64,000 nucleotides of DNA, from contig CAZFRM010000007.1 in the NCBI GenBank assembly GCA_964521255.1, positions 119,633-183,632 of the forward strand, read 5' to 3'. The notes under the pieces are model-generated. The model was given only the letters and a program-made list of their open reading frames with translations. It was not told the origin of the DNA and did not search any database. Made by a program: the position numbers and the translations under genes. Below, in pieces: positions 35,006 through 42,764 of this stretch (the stretch's first letter is position 1; each line of letters opens with the position of its first letter). The stretch is from ZC4RG29 sp964521255. Lineage in GTDB: Bacteria; Bacteroidota; Bacteroidia; Cytophagales; Cyclobacteriaceae.

Positions 35006-37129
35006 ATGAAGCCCGACTTTAGTAAAATATCATATGATCAATTTAAACCAAAGAGAACTTTATCATCTCCACATACCTCTTGGAAAAGCCCGGAAGGAAT
35101 AGACATCAAACCAATCTATCAATTGGATGATGTTGAAAATCTTTCTCATCTGGATTTTACTGCAGGCCTCCCTCCTTTTTTGCGTGGGCCTTATGCAACG
35201 ATGTACACCACTCGACCATGGACCATTCGTCAATACGCGGGGTTCTCAACAGCAAAAGACTCTAATGCATTTTACAGAAAAAATCTCGCTGCAGGTCAGC
35301 GGGGCTTATCGGTTGCCTTTGATCTTGCTACACATCGTGGTTACGATTCAGACCACCCGCGCGTAACGGGTGATGTAGGCAAAGCAGGAGTAGCCATTGA
35401 CTCGGTACTTGATATGAAAATACTTTTTGATCAGATACCGCTTGATAAAATGTCTGTATCAATGACCATGAACGGAGCGGTAATACCCATCCTGGCATTT
35501 TATATTGTCACCGCAGAAGAACAAGGTGTACAACCGGATCAACTGAATGGCACCATTCAAAATGATATTCTTAAGGAGTTCATGGTACGCAATACATACA
35601 TATACCCTCCTGCTCCATCCATGCGCATCGTAGCCGATATTTTTTCTTTTACATCACGTCACATGCCCAGGTTTAATTCGATAAGCATCAGCGGTTATCA
35701 TATGCATGAGGCTGGAGCTCCTGCACACATGGAGCTGGCCTACACTTTAGCTGATGGATTGGAGTACATTCGCACTGGTCTTAATGCTGGAATTGCTATT
35801 GATGATTTTGCTCCACGACTTTCATTTTTCTGGGGTATCGGCATGAATTTCTTTATGGAGATTGCCAAGATGCGCGCCGGAAGGTTGTTGTGGTCTGCTC
35901 TTGTCAAACAGTTTAATCCGAAGAATGACAAATCAATGGCCTTGCGCACCCATTGCCAAACGTCAGGATGGAGTTTGACTGCTCAGGATCCCTATAATAA
36001 CGTAACCCGTACGTGTATCGAGGCTTTCGCCGCCGTTCTTGGTCACACCCAGTCGCTTCACACTAACGCGCTTGATGAGGCGATTGCTTTACCTACGGAT
36101 TTCTCTGCGAGAATCGCACGCAATACACAATTGTTCATCGAAAAGGAAACGGGTGTAACGCAAGTTGTTGATCCATTCGGTGGTTCTTATTATGTTGAAA
36201 TGCTGACGGCACAAATAGCAGAAAAAGCACTCGAACTACTCAATGAAGTTGAAAACCTTGGCGGCATGACCAAGGCGATTGAACGCGGCATTCCAAAATT
36301 GAAGATCGAACAAGCTGCTGCTGCAAAACAAGCACGTATCGATTCTTGTCGCGATGTGATTGTGGGCATGAACAAATATCAGGTGAGTGAAAAGTCTGAC
36401 TTTGATCTTCGTGAAGTCGATAACGCTGCTGTTCGTTCAGAACAAATTGAGCGCCTTGAGGATTTAAAAAGAAATCGCAATCAAAAAGATGTTGAGGAGT
36501 CTCTATTGAAAATAACCCAATGTGCATCGACCGGCAAAGGAAACTTACTGGAGTGTGCTATCGACGCTGCAAGAAAGCGGGCAACATTAGGAGAAATTTC
36601 AGGGGCTATGGAAAAAGTCTTTGGGCGATATAAGGCTACTATACAATCCATATCAGGTGTATATTCACGTGAGATGAAAGATCAGGACCAATTTCAAGCG
36701 GTACGCAAACTCTCCGATAAGTTCGCTTCATTGGATGGCAGAAGACCTCGCATTCTTATAGCAAAGATGGGACAAGATGGCCACGACCGCGGTGCAAAAG
36801 TAATTGCTACAAGTTTTGCCGACATGGGATTTGATGTTGACATCGGACCGCTCTTTCAAACGCCTGAAGAAGTTGCCCGGCAGGCAGCCGAAAATGATGT
36901 TCATATTGTTGGCGTATCTACTCTTGCCGGAGGACACAAGACCTTAATACCCCAGCTCATTGAAGCATTGAAAAAAATAGGGAGACCTGATATCATGGTT
37001 ACCGCAGGTGGTGTTATACCTCCTCACGATTATGATTTTTTACATGAGGCGGGAGTCACTTTTATTTTTGGAACCGGTACTGTTATTACCGAAGCAGCGA
37101 AAGAAATATTGGAGAAACTGATAAAGTAA
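35006..37129 (+). CDS. mutB: Methylmalonyl-CoA mutase large (catalytic) subunit
   Basis: 707 residues. Adenosylcobalamin-dependent interconversion of methylmalonyl-CoA and succinyl-CoA. Seen: the substrate barrel with GLSVAFDLATHRGYDSDHPR (about 96-115), HTQSLHTNALDEAIALPTDF (about 350-369), and a C-terminal cobalamin domain with AKMGQDGHDRGAKVIA (DxHxxG, about 590) and VGVSTLAGGHKTL. Coupled with the small subunit for propionate or branched-chain catabolism. Confidence 0.98.
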   Translation: MKPDFSKISYDQFKPKRTLSSPHTSWKSPEGIDIKPIYQLDDVENLSHLDFTAGLPPFLRGPYATMYTTRPWTIRQYAGFSTAKDSNAFYRKNLAAGQRGLSVAFDLATHRGYDSDHPRVTGDVGKAGVAIDSVLDMKILFDQIPLDKMSVSMTMNGAVIPILAFYIVTAEEQGVQPDQLNGTIQNDILKEFMVRNTYIYPPAPSMRIVADIFSFTSRHMPRFNSISISGYHMHEAGAPAHMELAYTLADGLEYIRTGLNAGIAIDDFAPRLSFFWGIGMNFFMEIAKMRAGRLLWSALVKQFNPKNDKSMALRTHCQTSGWSLTAQDPYNNVTRTCIEAFAAVLGHTQSLHTNALDEAIALPTDFSARIARNTQLFIEKETGVTQVVDPFGGSYYVEMLTAQIAEKALELLNEVENLGGMTKAIERGIPKLKIEQAAAAKQARIDSCRDVIVGMNKYQVSEKSDFDLREVDNAAVRSEQIERLEDLKRNRNQKDVEESLLKITQCASTGKGNLLECAIDAARKRATLGEISGAMEKVFGRYKATIQSISGVYSREMKDQDQFQAVRKLSDKFASLDGRRPRILIAKMGQDGHDRGAKVIATSFADMGFDVDIGPLFQTPEEVARQAAENDVHIVGVSTLAGGHKTLIPQLIEALKKIGRPDIMVTAGGVIPPHDYDFLHEAGVTFIFGTGTVITEAAKEILEKLIK

Positions 37130-37269
37130 TTACCCATTCACCATACTGATTTTACACGCAAAAATCTCTGATAGAATCAGAACGATATCCCCCTGAAATA
37201 AATCTGTGATTTACCCTGTGAAATTTTGTATTTTTGAAAAACAACGGGGCTATTTAAAATCAGCTAAAA

Positions 37270-37488
37270 ATGAAAACAGTAACCATAGATATTTTAAACG
37301 AAAAGGTAATGAGCCTGCTAAAAGAGCTGGAGGCTTTGAATCTGATCAAAATGCTTAATGCAAAATCGGAAACTCCTACAGACAAAAAAAAGGCATCCGA
37401 TTATAAGGGCATCATTCCGCCTGAGGTAAGCGACAAAATGCAGGAACACATAAGACAATCACGGGAAGAATGGCAGCATCGTATCTGA
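37270..37488 (+). CDS. Antitoxin of a PIN toxin-antitoxin pair
   Basis: 72 residues, charged and helical (MKTVTIDILNEKVMSLLKEL at the N-terminus, then a flexible tail with DKKKASDYKGIIPPEVSDKM). It overlaps the PIN gene by 19 nt. Resembles antitoxins that neutralise VapC-type RNases by wrapping the tail over the active site. Intact, unlike the modules at 16.5-17.9 kb. Confidence 0.75.
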   Translation: MKTVTIDILNEKVMSLLKELEALNLIKMLNAKSETPTDKKKASDYKGIIPPEVSDKMQEHIRQSREEWQHRI

Positions 37489-37859
37489 TGGATTCAAATG
37501 TCCTGATAGATTATGCAGGAAAAAAATTTGAAGGTAAAATCGAACAGAAACTTGATAGAATTTTTGATAATATATTTCATTACTCTATCATATCTCGTCT
37601 TGAAGTGTTGGGTTATAGCGTACCGATTGAAATATTGCACAGTATTGAGGGATTTCTTTCAACCGGAAAGATGTATTATATCACAGACGAAGTTGGTAAT
37701 GAGTGTATTTTAATCAGACGGTTATTGCCCAAACTGAAATTACCTGATGCCATTATAGCAGCGACCGCCTTAACCTATAATCATACATTGCTTACGCGAA
37801 ACACGGATGACTTTAAAAACATACCACGCCTGCAGATAGATAATCCCCATCGATGGTGA
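37470..37859 (+). CDS. PIN-domain toxin (VapC-like)
   Basis: 129 residues, normal length. A ribonuclease expected to cleave tRNA or other RNA. Seen: YLMDSNVLIDYA (first Asp, residue 8), ISRLEVLGY (Glu near 45), KLPDAIIAATALTYN (Asp near 95) and TRNTDDFKNIP (Asp near 117): all four acidic positions are present. Forms an intact VapBC-type pair with the preceding gene. Confidence 0.88.
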   Translation: MAASYLMDSNVLIDYAGKKFEGKIEQKLDRIFDNIFHYSIISRLEVLGYSVPIEILHSIEGFLSTGKMYYITDEVGNECILIRRLLPKLKLPDAIIAATALTYNHTLLTRNTDDFKNIPRLQIDNPHRW

Positions 37860-37933
37860 TTTGCTTCAATGTGTAAAGACACTCCGTCCAATACACCCTG
37901 CATTTGAATTTCCACAATCGTCTATCGGCTTGA

Positions 37934-38041
37934 TTCAACATTTCTTTCGAAACGCTGAGTTCCCAGGTGGAAGACTACGAGGAATTCCAAATTCCTGAAC
38001 CAATTTATTGGGGAGCGTTTATGATGATTGGATTGGAGTGA
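37934..38041 (+). pseudogene. Possible remnant of a CHAT-like C-terminus
   Basis: A frame following an in-frame stop reads FETLSSQVEDYEEFQ then IPEPIYWGAFMMIGLE and stops. P-x-Y-W-x-x-F-x-x-I-G is the typical C-terminal end of CHAT-domain proteases. No upstream part is present. Weak evidence because only about 15 residues match. The rest of the 250-bp spacer (37860-38109) holds only AAAGC-rich short repeats near 38042-38120. Confidence 0.3.
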
Positions 38042-38109
38042 AAAGCGGAAAGCAAAAAGCTTAAAGCTGAAAGAAGGTTCGTGAAATCAATACAATCTGC
38101 TTTATGCTT

Positions 38110-38949
38110 TCAGCTTTCAGCTTCCTGCCGCTGCTCTCCTAAACCATCTATTCCCAATTCAATTACATCGCCAGCTTTTAAAAATTGCTGCGGCTTCATT
38201 CCCATACCAACACCAGCAGGGGTTCCGGTAGAAATTACATCACCAGGAAGCAACGACATAAATTGGCTAAGGTAGCTCACAATGAAAGGTATTTTATAAA
38301 TAAGATTTGCCGTTGTTCCATCCTGCATCATAACACCATTCACTTTTAACCAAAGCCTGAGGTTATGTACATCCTTTACTTCATCTGTGGTAACAAGGTA
38401 AGGCCCAAGAGGTGCAAAGGTATCACAGCTCTTTCCTTTGACCCACTGCCCACTACGTTCAATTTGAAATTCGCGTTCGCTGTAATCATTATGCAAACAA
38501 TAGCCAGCTACATAGTTCATTGCATCCTTCTCTTCTACATAAGAAGTTTTCTTACCAATCACAATTGCCAACTCCACTTCCCAATCGGTCTTCTTGCTGT
38601 TGCGGGGAATAACAAGATTGTCGTTAGGTCCTGTAATAGCAGATGTTGCTTTAAAGAATATAACAGGCTCAGGGGGCACCTGTGCTCCTGTTTCTTTTGC
38701 ATGATCGGAGTAATTTAATCCGATGCAAATAATTTTTGATGGTCGCGTGAAAGGAGTTCCAAATCTTACCTCAGAATTAATTTCCGGAAGCGTATTACTA
38801 TCCAACCATTTTTTAAAACGGTTCAATCCATCGCTCTCAAAAAATTTCTCTCCGAAATCTTCTCCAAAAGAAGAAGCATCAAATAATTTATTGTTAATCA
38901 CAACTCCCGGTTTTTCTTTTCCCGGTTCACCAAAGCGGAATAGTTTCAT
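38110..38949 (-). CDS. Fumarylacetoacetate hydrolase-family protein
   Basis: 279 residues. Family of metal-dependent hydrolases, decarboxylases and isomerases (for example acylpyruvate or 2-keto-pentenoate-type substrates). Seen: KIICIGLNYSDHAKETG (about 73-89), PVIFFKATSAITGP, WEVELAIVIGKK (metal-binding Glu residues), GYCLHNDYSERE (Asp/His block), STGTPAGVGMG near the end. The C-terminus (EQRQEAES) runs into an AAGC-type repeat region. Exact substrate not determined. Confidence 0.88.
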   Translation of the reverse strand: MKLFRFGEPGKEKPGVVINNKLFDASSFGEDFGEKFFESDGLNRFKKWLDSNTLPEINSEVRFGTPFTRPSKIICIGLNYSDHAKETGAQVPPEPVIFFKATSAITGPNDNLVIPRNSKKTDWEVELAIVIGKKTSYVEEKDAMNYVAGYCLHNDYSEREFQIERSGQWVKGKSCDTFAPLGPYLVTTDEVKDVHNLRLWLKVNGVMMQDGTTANLIYKIPFIVSYLSQFMSLLPGDVISTGTPAGVGMGMKPQQFLKAGDVIELGIDGLGEQRQEAES

Positions 38950-38983
38950 ATATCAATTTATTTTTTTACTTCTTCTTTAAGCT

Positions 38984-39766
38984 TTACCTAAGGTTTGTAT
39001 AACCCCCATCAATAAGATAATCGCAGCCCGTTATAAATGATGCATCATCCGAGCAAAGAAAAAGCGCAAGTTTTGCTATTTCTTCAGGCTTACCCATTCG
39101 TCCTATTGGTTGTGCCTTTGACAATTTATCAAACATCTCTGCTTCTCTTCCGGGATAGTTTCTGCTGATAAACCCGTCAACAAATGGTGTATGAACTCGT
39201 GCAGGTGATATGCAGTTGCAGCGAATATTGTCTTTCAAATAATCACGTGCAACAGACAACGTCATTGTGAGCACTGCGCCCTTACTCATTGAGTAAGCAA
39301 ATCTATCGGGTATACCTTGAGTTGATGCAATAGATGCCATATTCAAAATAACACCTCCTCCCTGCTTCTTCATGTGACCTATGACAGCATACATCACATT
39401 GTAGACACCCTTTACATTCACCTGAAATACTTTATCAAAATCATTTTCAGATGTGGTTTCTAATGTTCCTATATGCGCTATCCCGGCGTTGTTAACGAGT
39501 ACATCAATTTTATTTGTCTCAGAAATTATTGAACCGATTACCTTTTGTACGTCATTCTGTTCAGCAACATTGCATCTAATGGCTGATGCTGAACCCCCAT
39601 TTTGCTTAATGGAATCAGCGGTTGATTGCGCACCCTCCTCCTGAAGATCCAAAACAAAAACGTTCGCACCATGTTGAGCAAAATGTATGGCGATGGATTG
39701 ACCGATGCCGCTCCCTCCTCCTGTCACAACAACAGTTTTCTTATCGTAATTAAAAATAGAATTCAT
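38984..39766 (-). CDS. Short-chain dehydrogenase/reductase (SDR)
   Basis: 260 residues, classical SDR. Seen: nucleotide-binding TGGGSGIGQSIA (about 16-27), Asp at the end of beta 2 (VLDLQ, so NAD-type), NNAGIAHIG (about 92), catalytic Ser in NMASIASTQG, Tyr/Lys in YSMSKG (about 158-163), and the C-terminal SDDASFITGCDYLIDGGYT. Related to sugar or acid dehydrogenases. It ends 34 nt from the FAH gene on the same strand, and the two may act in one degradation pathway (inference). Confidence 0.9.
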   Translation of the reverse strand: MNSIFNYDKKTVVVTGGGSGIGQSIAIHFAQHGANVFVLDLQEEGAQSTADSIKQNGGSASAIRCNVAEQNDVQKVIGSIISETNKIDVLVNNAGIAHIGTLETTSENDFDKVFQVNVKGVYNVMYAVIGHMKKQGGGVILNMASIASTQGIPDRFAYSMSKGAVLTMTLSVARDYLKDNIRCNCISPARVHTPFVDGFISRNYPGREAEMFDKLSKAQPIGRMGKPEEIAKLALFLCSDDASFITGCDYLIDGGYTNLR

Positions 39767-39781
39767 TGATTAAATATCTGA

Positions 39782-40288
39782 TCAATGGTGATGACCATTT
39801 AAAAAAACATCCCACTCGCCAGCCTGACCATTGAAGTGATCTTTAAGGAAAATAGAATAGGATGGTTTATACGGTTTCCTGCGCAAGGGCATATTTGCTT
39901 CATCTGGAGTAAAATCTCCCTTCCTGGCGTTGCACTTTTTACAGGCCGTAACAAGATTAGTCCATGAATCAACGCCTCCTCGCCCTCTCGGAAAGACGTG
40001 GTCAATGGTAAGATCTCGTTTTGTACCACAGTAGGCGCACTCATAATTGTCACGCTTAAATATATTTTGCCGTGTAAGATTAACGCCCTTGTAGGGGGCG
40101 TTAACATATCGGTTGAGACGGATCACAGAAGGCATAGGGTAGGTCTGATTTATTGAATGCAATTTGTACCCATTGGCAGACTTCACCATTTCGCTTTTCC
40201 TCAGGAATACGAGTATAAAGGCCCGCTCCACAGAACATACCATAAGGGGGCTGAAATCATGATTGAGTACCAATACCCTATTGTTCAT
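39782..40288 (-). CDS. HNH endonuclease
   Basis: 168 residues from ATG 40288, chosen because MNNRVLVLNHDFSPLMVCSV is the conserved family start and the promoter-like box lies 3 nt upstream; the frame can be extended 28 codons to 40372 but that part is not conserved-looking. Seen: CAYCGTKRDLTIDHVFPRGR (zinc knuckle plus D-H), then WTNLVTACKKCNARKG (N and second CxxC). Widespread stand-alone Bacteroidota HNH proteins of this type; role unknown. Confidence 0.85.
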   Translation of the reverse strand: MNNRVLVLNHDFSPLMVCSVERAFILVFLRKSEMVKSANGYKLHSINQTYPMPSVIRLNRYVNAPYKGVNLTRQNIFKRDNYECAYCGTKRDLTIDHVFPRGRGGVDSWTNLVTACKKCNARKGDFTPDEANMPLRRKPYKPSYSIFLKDHFNGQAGEWDVFLNGHHH

Positions 40289-40291
40289 TAC

Positions 40292-40321
40292 GAAATATAG
40301 ATTCAATCTTTTTACTAACAA
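40292..40321 (-). promoter_or_regulatory. Promoter of the HNH gene, possibly leaderless
   Basis: On the minus strand TTG (40321-40319), a 19-nt spacer and TATATTTC (40299-40292). The start codon follows after 3 nt, so transcription should begin at about the ATG. Confidence 0.45.
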
Positions 40322-40414
40322 AACGTGAAACGCCTTGTTTTTACCCAAAATTACGCAAATGGAAAATAGCAACGAAGTTCGCTGAAAATTTGAATCACTG
40401 AAAAAATGCAGAGC

Positions 40415-41209
40415 CTACTCTGACAGGATTCTCCTTATGTGAGCGAACTTGTGCGTAATGGAATTTGTCTCACTATTCTGGATACCCTCATCCGTAAGCT
40501 GATCAATGCGCACTTTTCCCGAGCTGTGAATAATTCGATTACCATCGAGGAGAATTCCAACATGATGGACTTTATCAGCTTCATTTTTAAAAAAGACCAG
40601 GTCACCGGACCGTGCGTCTTTTCTGTTTTTGACAGACTTGCCCTGACTTGCCTGCTGCGATGAGTCGCGAAAAAGCTTGTAGCCACAAATCTTAAATACC
40701 ATTTGCACAAAGCCTGAACAATCAATCCCAAATGGACTCTTGCCACCCCACACATAAGGTGCATTCAGATATTTAATGGCAATATTTTTCAGGTACTCAA
40801 ACTCCCGTTTTTGACCCAGGTTTTTTGCTTCACCATTAAAGGCAAATTGTTCTTCCATTTTGAATAGTTCGGAACTTGAAATCGGAATCACGCTTCCCAT
40901 AAGCACGACCTGCTTGCTTTTGTTATAAAGAATACTGGAAGTTATATCGGTCGTGATTTTAAACTCGGCCTTACTGGTGTAAAGAAAATAGTCTTTTGAA
41001 ACCTGATGATGCTGGTGGCTGTCAATCCATCCTGTGTAACCGTCGAAATTTATCCTGACTTGCAACCATTTGCCCTCAGCATCTGCCATAACTTCGTATG
41101 GATCTCCAAATAATAATTGTGTTACCTGTTCGGATGTATCTGTTGGCTCTTTTCTTACAGGTATTAAACTTAAGCGGCAGACTCCGTAATCAATAAGGTC
41201 CATGTTCAT
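40415..41209 (-). CDS. NlpC/P60 (C40) cell-wall hydrolase
   Basis: 264 residues. Peptidoglycan endopeptidase. Seen: two SH3-like regions (about 10-120, first with EPTDTSEQVTQLLFGD), then the NlpC/P60 domain: catalytic Cys in FGIDCSGFVQMV (about 158), His in KVHHVGILLDG (about 220) and HSSGKVRID. No obvious signal peptide at this start (MNMDLIDYGVCRLSLIP), so it is either exported by another route or intracellular; similar Bacteroidota proteins share this start. Confidence 0.9.
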   Translation of the reverse strand: MNMDLIDYGVCRLSLIPVRKEPTDTSEQVTQLLFGDPYEVMADAEGKWLQVRINFDGYTGWIDSHQHHQVSKDYFLYTSKAEFKITTDITSSILYNKSKQVVLMGSVIPISSSELFKMEEQFAFNGEAKNLGQKREFEYLKNIAIKYLNAPYVWGGKSPFGIDCSGFVQMVFKICGYKLFRDSSQQASQGKSVKNRKDARSGDLVFFKNEADKVHHVGILLDGNRIIHSSGKVRIDQLTDEGIQNSETNSITHKFAHIRRILSE

Positions 41210-41263
41210 TTTCTAAATTTTACCAATCGTATTAAATAGCAGGAATATCAACGTATTGTCTAT

Positions 41264-41725
41264 TTAAAATTTCATACGGTCCAATTCGCGCTTGGCATCT
41301 CTTTCCTTCATCGACTGGCGTTTATCATAAAGTTTCTTTCCTCTTCCCAGGGCAATTTCCAGTTTAGCGAGTCCGCGTTGATTTATAAACAACCGAAGTG
41401 GCACAAGAGTTAACCCTTTCTCCTCAACTTTTGCTTCTAACCTCTTCAATTCAGAACGCTTCAACAGTAATTTCCTTTCCCTGGTGGGCTCATGATTGTA
41501 ATGTGTTCCCTGAGCGTATGGGGTTATGTTTATTCCCTTCACAAAGATTTCGCCGTTATTGAAATAACAATAACCATCCTGAAGATTTACTTTCCCTTCT
41601 TTGATAGATTTAATTTCAGTACCTCTCAAAACCATACCCGCCACAAATTTGTCAAGCAGTTCATAGGTATGACTTGCCTGGCGATTCTTAATGTTTATGT
41701 TGTTAGAGAATCGTTCTTTACTCAT
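41264..41725 (-). CDS. smpB: SsrA-binding protein SmpB
   Basis: 153 residues. Partner of tmRNA in trans-translation (rescue of stalled ribosomes). Seen: NINIKNRQASHTYEL at the start, MVLRGTEIKSIKEGKVNLQD (about 31-50), YAQGTHYNHEPTRERKLL, and the basic C-terminal tail KKLYDKRQSMKERDAKREL. All motifs intact. Confidence 0.97.
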   Translation of the reverse strand: MSKERFSNNINIKNRQASHTYELLDKFVAGMVLRGTEIKSIKEGKVNLQDGYCYFNNGEIFVKGINITPYAQGTHYNHEPTRERKLLLKRSELKRLEAKVEEKGLTLVPLRLFINQRGLAKLEIALGRGKKLYDKRQSMKERDAKRELDRMKF

Positions 41726-41748
41726 GTATCAAAGGTCTTGTTTCCCGA

Positions 41749-42753
41749 TCAAAAAGGCATACGCGCTAAAGGCGTCACAGATAGATCAGAAAACTCTTTT
41801 TTTAAAAACTTATAATGTGCCGCTATGGCGATCATAGCAGCGTTATCTGTACAATACTCAAAAGCCGGAATATATACATTCCAGCCTTCTTCCTTTGCTA
41901 TCTTTTGAAGTGCCGAACGAAGGCCTGAGTTTGCCGATACACCGCCGGCAATAGCAATTTCTTTTATCCCTTTTTGCCGACTCGCTGTCTTCAGCCTGGA
42001 CAAAAGCATATTTACTAAATGATGCTGCAGACTTGCACAGATGTCTTTAAGGTTTTTCTCTATAAATGACGAATCTTCTTTCACCCGCTCACGAAGGAAA
42101 TATAAGAAAGCTGTTTTAATTCCGCTAAATGAAAAATCCAATCCAGGCATAGTAGTTTCCGGGAAGGCAAATGCAAACGGGTTTCCATCCTGGGCATACT
42201 TATCAATTAAAGGGCCTCCGGGGTATGGCAGGCCCATTAATTTAGCGGCTTTGTCAAATGCTTCTCCAACGGCATCATCCTGAGTTTGTCCGATTATTTC
42301 CATATCAAGATAGTCGCGCACCAGAACGATTTGTGTATGGCCTCCGCTAACCGTAAGGCAAAGAAAAGGAAAGGATGGTTTAGGGTCTTCAATAAAATGA
42401 GCAAGCACATGGGCCTGCATGTGATTAACCTCAATTAAAGGAATTCCAAGAGCGATAGACATACCTTTAGCAAAGGAAACCCCCACCAGCAACGAACCCA
42501 TCAAACCCGGGCCCTTTGTAAAAGCAATGGCATTAATGTCATCCTTCCCGATACCTGCTGTATCAATCGATTGTTGAACTACAGAAACGATGGTTTGTTG
42601 ATGTGCCCGTGATGCAAGCTCCGGAACGACCCCTCCATATTTTTGGTGCACGTTTTGCGAGGCTATAATATTATTAAGTACCTTGCCGTTACTAATTACG
42701 GAAGCGGATGTTTCATCACACGAAGATTCAATAGCAAGGATGACGGGACCCAT
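41749..42753 (-). CDS. tsaD: tRNA N6-threonylcarbamoyladenosine biosynthesis protein TsaD
   Basis: 334 residues from ATG 42753 (MGPVILAIESSCDETSASV; a TTG 12 nt upstream is the longer option). Transfers the threonylcarbamoyl group to A37 of ANN-decoding tRNAs with TsaB/TsaE. Seen: metal-binding HMQAHVLAH (about 109-117), SGGHTQIVLV, GEAFDKAAKLMGLPYPGGP, and GGVSANSGLR with the C-terminal Asp block YCTDNAAMIA. Divergent from tamB, with 11 nt between the start codons. Confidence 0.97.
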   Translation of the reverse strand: MGPVILAIESSCDETSASVISNGKVLNNIIASQNVHQKYGGVVPELASRAHQQTIVSVVQQSIDTAGIGKDDINAIAFTKGPGLMGSLLVGVSFAKGMSIALGIPLIEVNHMQAHVLAHFIEDPKPSFPFLCLTVSGGHTQIVLVRDYLDMEIIGQTQDDAVGEAFDKAAKLMGLPYPGGPLIDKYAQDGNPFAFAFPETTMPGLDFSFSGIKTAFLYFLRERVKEDSSFIEKNLKDICASLQHHLVNMLLSRLKTASRQKGIKEIAIAGGVSANSGLRSALQKIAKEEGWNVYIPAFEYCTDNAAMIAIAAHYKFLKKEFSDLSVTPLARMPF

Positions 42754-42764
42754 GAGCAGTATCA

